Below, in pieces: positions 62,201-64,000 of a stretch of DNA of 64,000 nt (position 1 is its first letter; every line of letters starts with the position of its first letter). The notes below the pieces were generated by a model. That model searched no databases, had not been told where the DNA came from, and saw only the letters and a list, made by a program, of their open reading frames with translations. The position numbers and the translations under genes are program-made. The stretch comes from Oceanobacillus piezotolerans (lineage in GTDB: Bacteria; Bacillota; Bacilli; Bacillales; Amphibacillaceae), in NCBI RefSeq assembly GCF_003665065.1, contig NZ_RCHR01000001.1:62001-126000 (forward strand). The letters are read 5' to 3'.

Positions 62201-62243
62201 TGATTTTCTCTCGCCATCTATGGAAAAGTTCTTTTATCTTCAT
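59232..62243 (-). CDS. Class A penicillin-binding protein (PBP1A family) with FN3 domain and acidic tail
   Basis: A 1003-aa bifunctional wall synthase. TM helix 48-78; glycosyltransferase GT51 about 95-290 with catalytic Glu in ATEDEYF (141) and GGSTLTQQ; transpeptidase about 430-720 with Ser471 in GSTMK, SFN (527-529) and KTG (660-662). An FN3 domain (about 845-935) is followed by a ~60-residue tail made mostly of E, N, S and D. It polymerises glycan and cross-links stem peptides outside the membrane. It is the neighbour of acuABC and tyrS in several bacilli. Confidence 0.9.
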   Translation of the reverse strand: MKIKELFHRWREKIKSIGNAINEIPFAKIFKRQWQTGKIQRSSRITYDIIWNIILFFLIVSFIGMFFIGGIGFGYFASLVKDEPLRSQAEMENDIYNYAETSKLYFADDIYIGDIRSDLLREETTLDKVSPMLLQAVTATEDEYFKEHHGVVPKAIFRALFQEITNASMQSGGSTLTQQLIKNQVLTNEVSFERKAKEILLALRLEQFLDKDQILEAYLNIVPYGRNASGDNIAGVQTAAQGIFGINANEVNLAQAAYLAGLPQSPSYYTPFENTGGLKDKEGLQPGLDRMKVVLNRMLDMGHITEKEYKEAIDYDIVADFIEPTPKPLDQYPYLVRELQIEAKELIKEMLIEKEGYTLEEVKADDELNLEFEELAGQALENNGYRIHSTIDKEIYDTFQEVAKNFKQYGPDTVTTLKNSEGQTYTVQQSVQAAAILIDNKTGRIISFLGGREFSEEDQTNYVKALRSNGSTMKPLLVYAPALEKGIIQPGTPIADIPTTFSGGYSPNNFDLRYHGILSARDNLKDSFNIPAVKLYTKVMNDNPVEQYLEKMGITSLGENEYQNASLALGGTSVGISLEENTNAFTTFANAGKFNDAYMIEKITTVDGEVVYEHKPEPVEVFSPQTSYLMVDMMRDVISNGSATYLNSQLRYSGVDWAGKTGTSQNVENVHFVASNPNVTMGSWLGYEYPDSLRCDSCEIYHSNRNMKLWAELINAATAINPELLAPQENFAQPEGIVSRSYCQISGMLPSDLCADAGLVKTDIFNAKFVPTQTDNSLVRAQQILIDGRALPPGANAPDEFVRGNGLMFNPEWFKNQGYDRLSDPTQLYPNKEREKWERIAFPGASRQATIEDDGKAPAAPELTVSGSNLTWNMPAKDVVGYRVYRADSPDGNFTLIESTTSTSFQAGNGYASYRVRAVDFTGKESNPSNPVTVGKAPEKEPPKEEKEEPAKEPAEEKEENENENNNDAASESNENNNESEPEQDTPEEENDSNTEEENSENE

Positions 62244-62373
62244 AGAAAAACCCCCTAAAATTCTTTCTATATTATAGCATAAGTATAATTTCTGTTGAAT
62301 GGGAAATTAGGAAGGGGTTTGCATTTTTAGAGAGATTATGGTATTAATGAATAACAAGTAATTAAACCTAACG

Positions 62374-62605
62374 GCAATGAAAGAACTTAGTAGCCTAGTA
62401 AATCCCTATTCTAGAGAGCTAGCGGTGGTGAAAGCTAGTATATATTTGCAGGCGAATTACAATCTGGAGCTTTTTCTTTACATAGATATATGTGAAGAAA
62501 CGGTGGAGACATCGTTAACAATCCCAAGTGGCATACGTATGCAACAAGGGTGGTACCGCGACTTTAAACCTCGTCCCTTCTTTTTAGAAGGACGGGGTTT
62601 TTATA
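62374..62605 (+). promoter_or_regulatory. T-box leader of tyrS (tyrosine)
   Basis: Typical T-box order: Stem I with AGAGAGCTAGCGGTGGTGAAA, that is AGAGAGC then GGTGGTGAAAGCT; a UAC (Tyr) specifier in GAATTACAATC (62458-62460); antiterminator AAGGGTGGTACCGCG (62546-62560). The terminator CCTCGTCC..TTCT / AGAA..GGACGGGG (62569-62597) ends in TTTTT. Uncharged tRNA-Tyr binding lets transcription reach tyrS. 62244-62373 holds the promoter area only. Confidence 0.92.
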
Positions 62606-62633
62606 TTTTAATAAATGATTGGAGAGTGGAAAA

Positions 62634-63905
62634 GTGGAAATTTTACAGGATTTAGAAAATCGTGGCTTAGTCCAGGCAATTACTGATAGGGAAGGTTTAA
62701 GTGAACAATTACAAAGCAGTCAAGTTTCCTTGTACTGTGGATTTGATCCAACTGCTGACAGCTTACATATCGGACATCTAGTGCCATTGATGATGCTGAA
62801 ACGCTTTCAAAAGGCCGGCCATAAACCAATAGCACTAGTTGGTGGCGGAACTGGAATGATTGGAGATCCTAGTGGCCGTTCTACAGAAAGATCTTTAAAC
62901 ACGGAAGAGGTTGTGGATGGATTCAGCGAAGCTATAAAACAGCAGATTAGTAAAATTGTTTCAGAAGAAGGAGAAGAAAATCCAATTGTTGTTCGAAATA
63001 ATAAAGAATGGTTAGGGCAAACAACCATTATAGAATTTCTCCGTGACACTGGTAAGCATTTTAGCATTAACTACATGCTTGCAAAAGATTCTGTAGCAAG
63101 TCGTATTGAAAATGGAATATCTTTTACTGAGTTTAGTTATATGTTATTGCAATCTCTTGATTTCTTAAAACTAAACCAAGAAGAAAATGTAACACTGCAA
63201 ATTGGCGGAAGTGACCAATGGGGAAATATTACAGCAGGAATGGAGTTAATTCGTCGTTCACGTGAAAATCAAGATGAAGAAGTGAAAGTATTCGGTTTAA
63301 CTGTACCTCTTATAACCAAAGCCGACGGAACCAAGTTTGGTAAATCTGCTGGAAACGCGATCTGGTTAGATGGCGAGAAAACAACTCCATATGAATTCTA
63401 CCAGTTTTGGATTAATACAGATGACCGTGATGTGGTTAAATTTATTAACTACTTTACATTCTTGTCTCAAGAGGAAATTGCTGAATTAGAAGAAGAAGTG
63501 AAAAACCGTCCTGAGAATCGAGTGGCGCAGAAGCGTTTAGCGGAAGAGATGACGAAGCTCGTACACAGTGAGGAAGCGTTAGTACAAGCTCAGAAAATCT
63601 CAGATGCTCTATTTAGCGGGGATTTAAAGCAATTATCGGGCAGCGAAATTAAACAAGGATTTAAAGATGTACCTACCTTTGAGGCAATTAAAGAAGAGGT
63701 TGGGTTAGTTAACTTGCTGGTTAATGCAAAAATCTCACCATCGAAGCGTCAAGCAAGGGAAGACATTAAGAATGGTGCCATCTACATTAATGGTGAGAGA
63801 CAGCAGGAAGTTGACTACAAAGTAGACGCCAATGATCGTATAGAAGATACCTTTACAATCATACGTCGTGGGAAAAAGAAATACTACTTAGTTAATTTTA
63901 AATAG
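62634..63905 (+). CDS. tyrS: Tyrosyl-tRNA synthetase
   Basis: A 423-aa class I synthetase. DSLHIGHLVPL is the HIGH motif, GGGTGMIGDPSGRS and GGSDQWGNI bind tyrosine and ATP, and TKFGKSAGNAIWL is the KMSKS-type loop. The C-terminal S4 domain includes SKRQAREDIKNGAIYING. TTG 62619 is in frame, but GGAGAG at 62621 fits GTG 62634, 7 nt away. Controlled by the T-box upstream. Confidence 0.93.
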   Translation: MEILQDLENRGLVQAITDREGLSEQLQSSQVSLYCGFDPTADSLHIGHLVPLMMLKRFQKAGHKPIALVGGGTGMIGDPSGRSTERSLNTEEVVDGFSEAIKQQISKIVSEEGEENPIVVRNNKEWLGQTTIIEFLRDTGKHFSINYMLAKDSVASRIENGISFTEFSYMLLQSLDFLKLNQEENVTLQIGGSDQWGNITAGMELIRRSRENQDEEVKVFGLTVPLITKADGTKFGKSAGNAIWLDGEKTTPYEFYQFWINTDDRDVVKFINYFTFLSQEEIAELEEEVKNRPENRVAQKRLAEEMTKLVHSEEALVQAQKISDALFSGDLKQLSGSEIKQGFKDVPTFEAIKEEVGLVNLLVNAKISPSKRQAREDIKNGAIYINGERQQEVDYKVDANDRIEDTFTIIRRGKKKYYLVNFK

Positions 63906-63912
63906 TTATATG

Positions 63913-63942
63913 AAGCACTGGCGTGAATGCTAGTGCTTTTTA
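63913..63942 (+). terminator. Terminator after tyrS
   Basis: AAGCACTGGC / GCTAGTGCTTTTT with one mismatch. Confidence 0.8.
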
Positions 63943-63995
63943 TGTTTTATTGAAGTTAAAAAAGGGGAGAGTTAAGTATAATTAGAAGGAGGAAT

Positions 63996-64000
63996 ATGTA
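63996..64000 (+). CDS. Possible start of the next gene, cut by the window end
   Basis: GAAGGAGGAAT (63985-63995) is a strong SD placed right before ATG 63996. Only five bases of the frame are visible, so nothing can be said of the product. Confidence 0.3.

Overview
This window comes from a low-GC Gram-positive bacterium of the Bacillaceae. The right half keeps the Bacillus subtilis order ytnP-ytzB-ytoP-ytoQ-ytpP-ytpQ-ytpR-sftA-murC-ytxG-ytxH-aroA-ccpA-motP-motS-acuCBA-tyrS. Na+-coupled stators (MotPS), two Na+/solute symporters, an ectoine-degradation locus and a probable L-Orn (or L-Lys)-D-Asp peptidoglycan cluster point to a halotolerant relative of Ornithinibacillus, Oceanobacillus or Virgibacillus. 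The genus is an inference.

Layout. 1-4.3 kb: an amino-acid degradation operon of aminotransferase (cut by the window edge), ThDP decarboxylase and aldehyde dehydrogenase. 4.3-8 kb: small housekeeping and accessory genes (SLAP-domain protein, RNase H-like YpeP, esterase, membrane-anchored PIN nuclease, TM2 protein). 8.1-20 kb: an ectoine/hydroxyectoine catabolic locus. It holds ectoine hydrolase DoeA, a DoeD-like aminotransferase, a GntR/FadR regulator, a DoeC-like aldehyde dehydrogenase, an M20 deacetylase, EutB-like dehydratase, D-amino-acid transaminase, alanine-racemase-type enzyme and tartrate/D-malate dehydrogenase. Three promoters there carry the same palindrome ATTGTCGACAAT, 10-11 bp after the -10 box. 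20-26.4 kb: a sigma-54 activator with a proline-catabolism operon (P5C dehydrogenase, proline dehydrogenase, PutP) behind a clear -24/-12 promoter. 26.4-32 kb: mixed small genes, including a kinase facing a Ser/Arg-rich protein, YneR, an SSS transporter with a small partner, and a 48-aa BA3454-like protein.

32-51 kb: the conserved ytn/ytp/ytx-aroA-ccpA-motPS core. It is interrupted by pncB and by an FtsA-like actin-family protein with a long C-terminal extension. 51-56.5 kb: a peptidoglycan cross-bridge cluster of D-aspartate-ligase-like ATP-grasp, MurE without the diaminopimelate DNPR motif, a second ATP-grasp and an aspartate racemase. 56.6-64 kb: acuABC, a class A penicillin-binding protein, and tyrS behind a T-box leader.

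Several dispersed repeat families lie between genes: GAGGTTGRAGACATAA-ended elements, a ~115-nt element flanking sftA-pncB, a CAGGTTAACTGG element and a GC-rich Bacillaceae repeat. I saw no rRNA, tRNA, CRISPR array or transposase. Functions were assigned by eye from motifs and recalled family sequences; no search was run.
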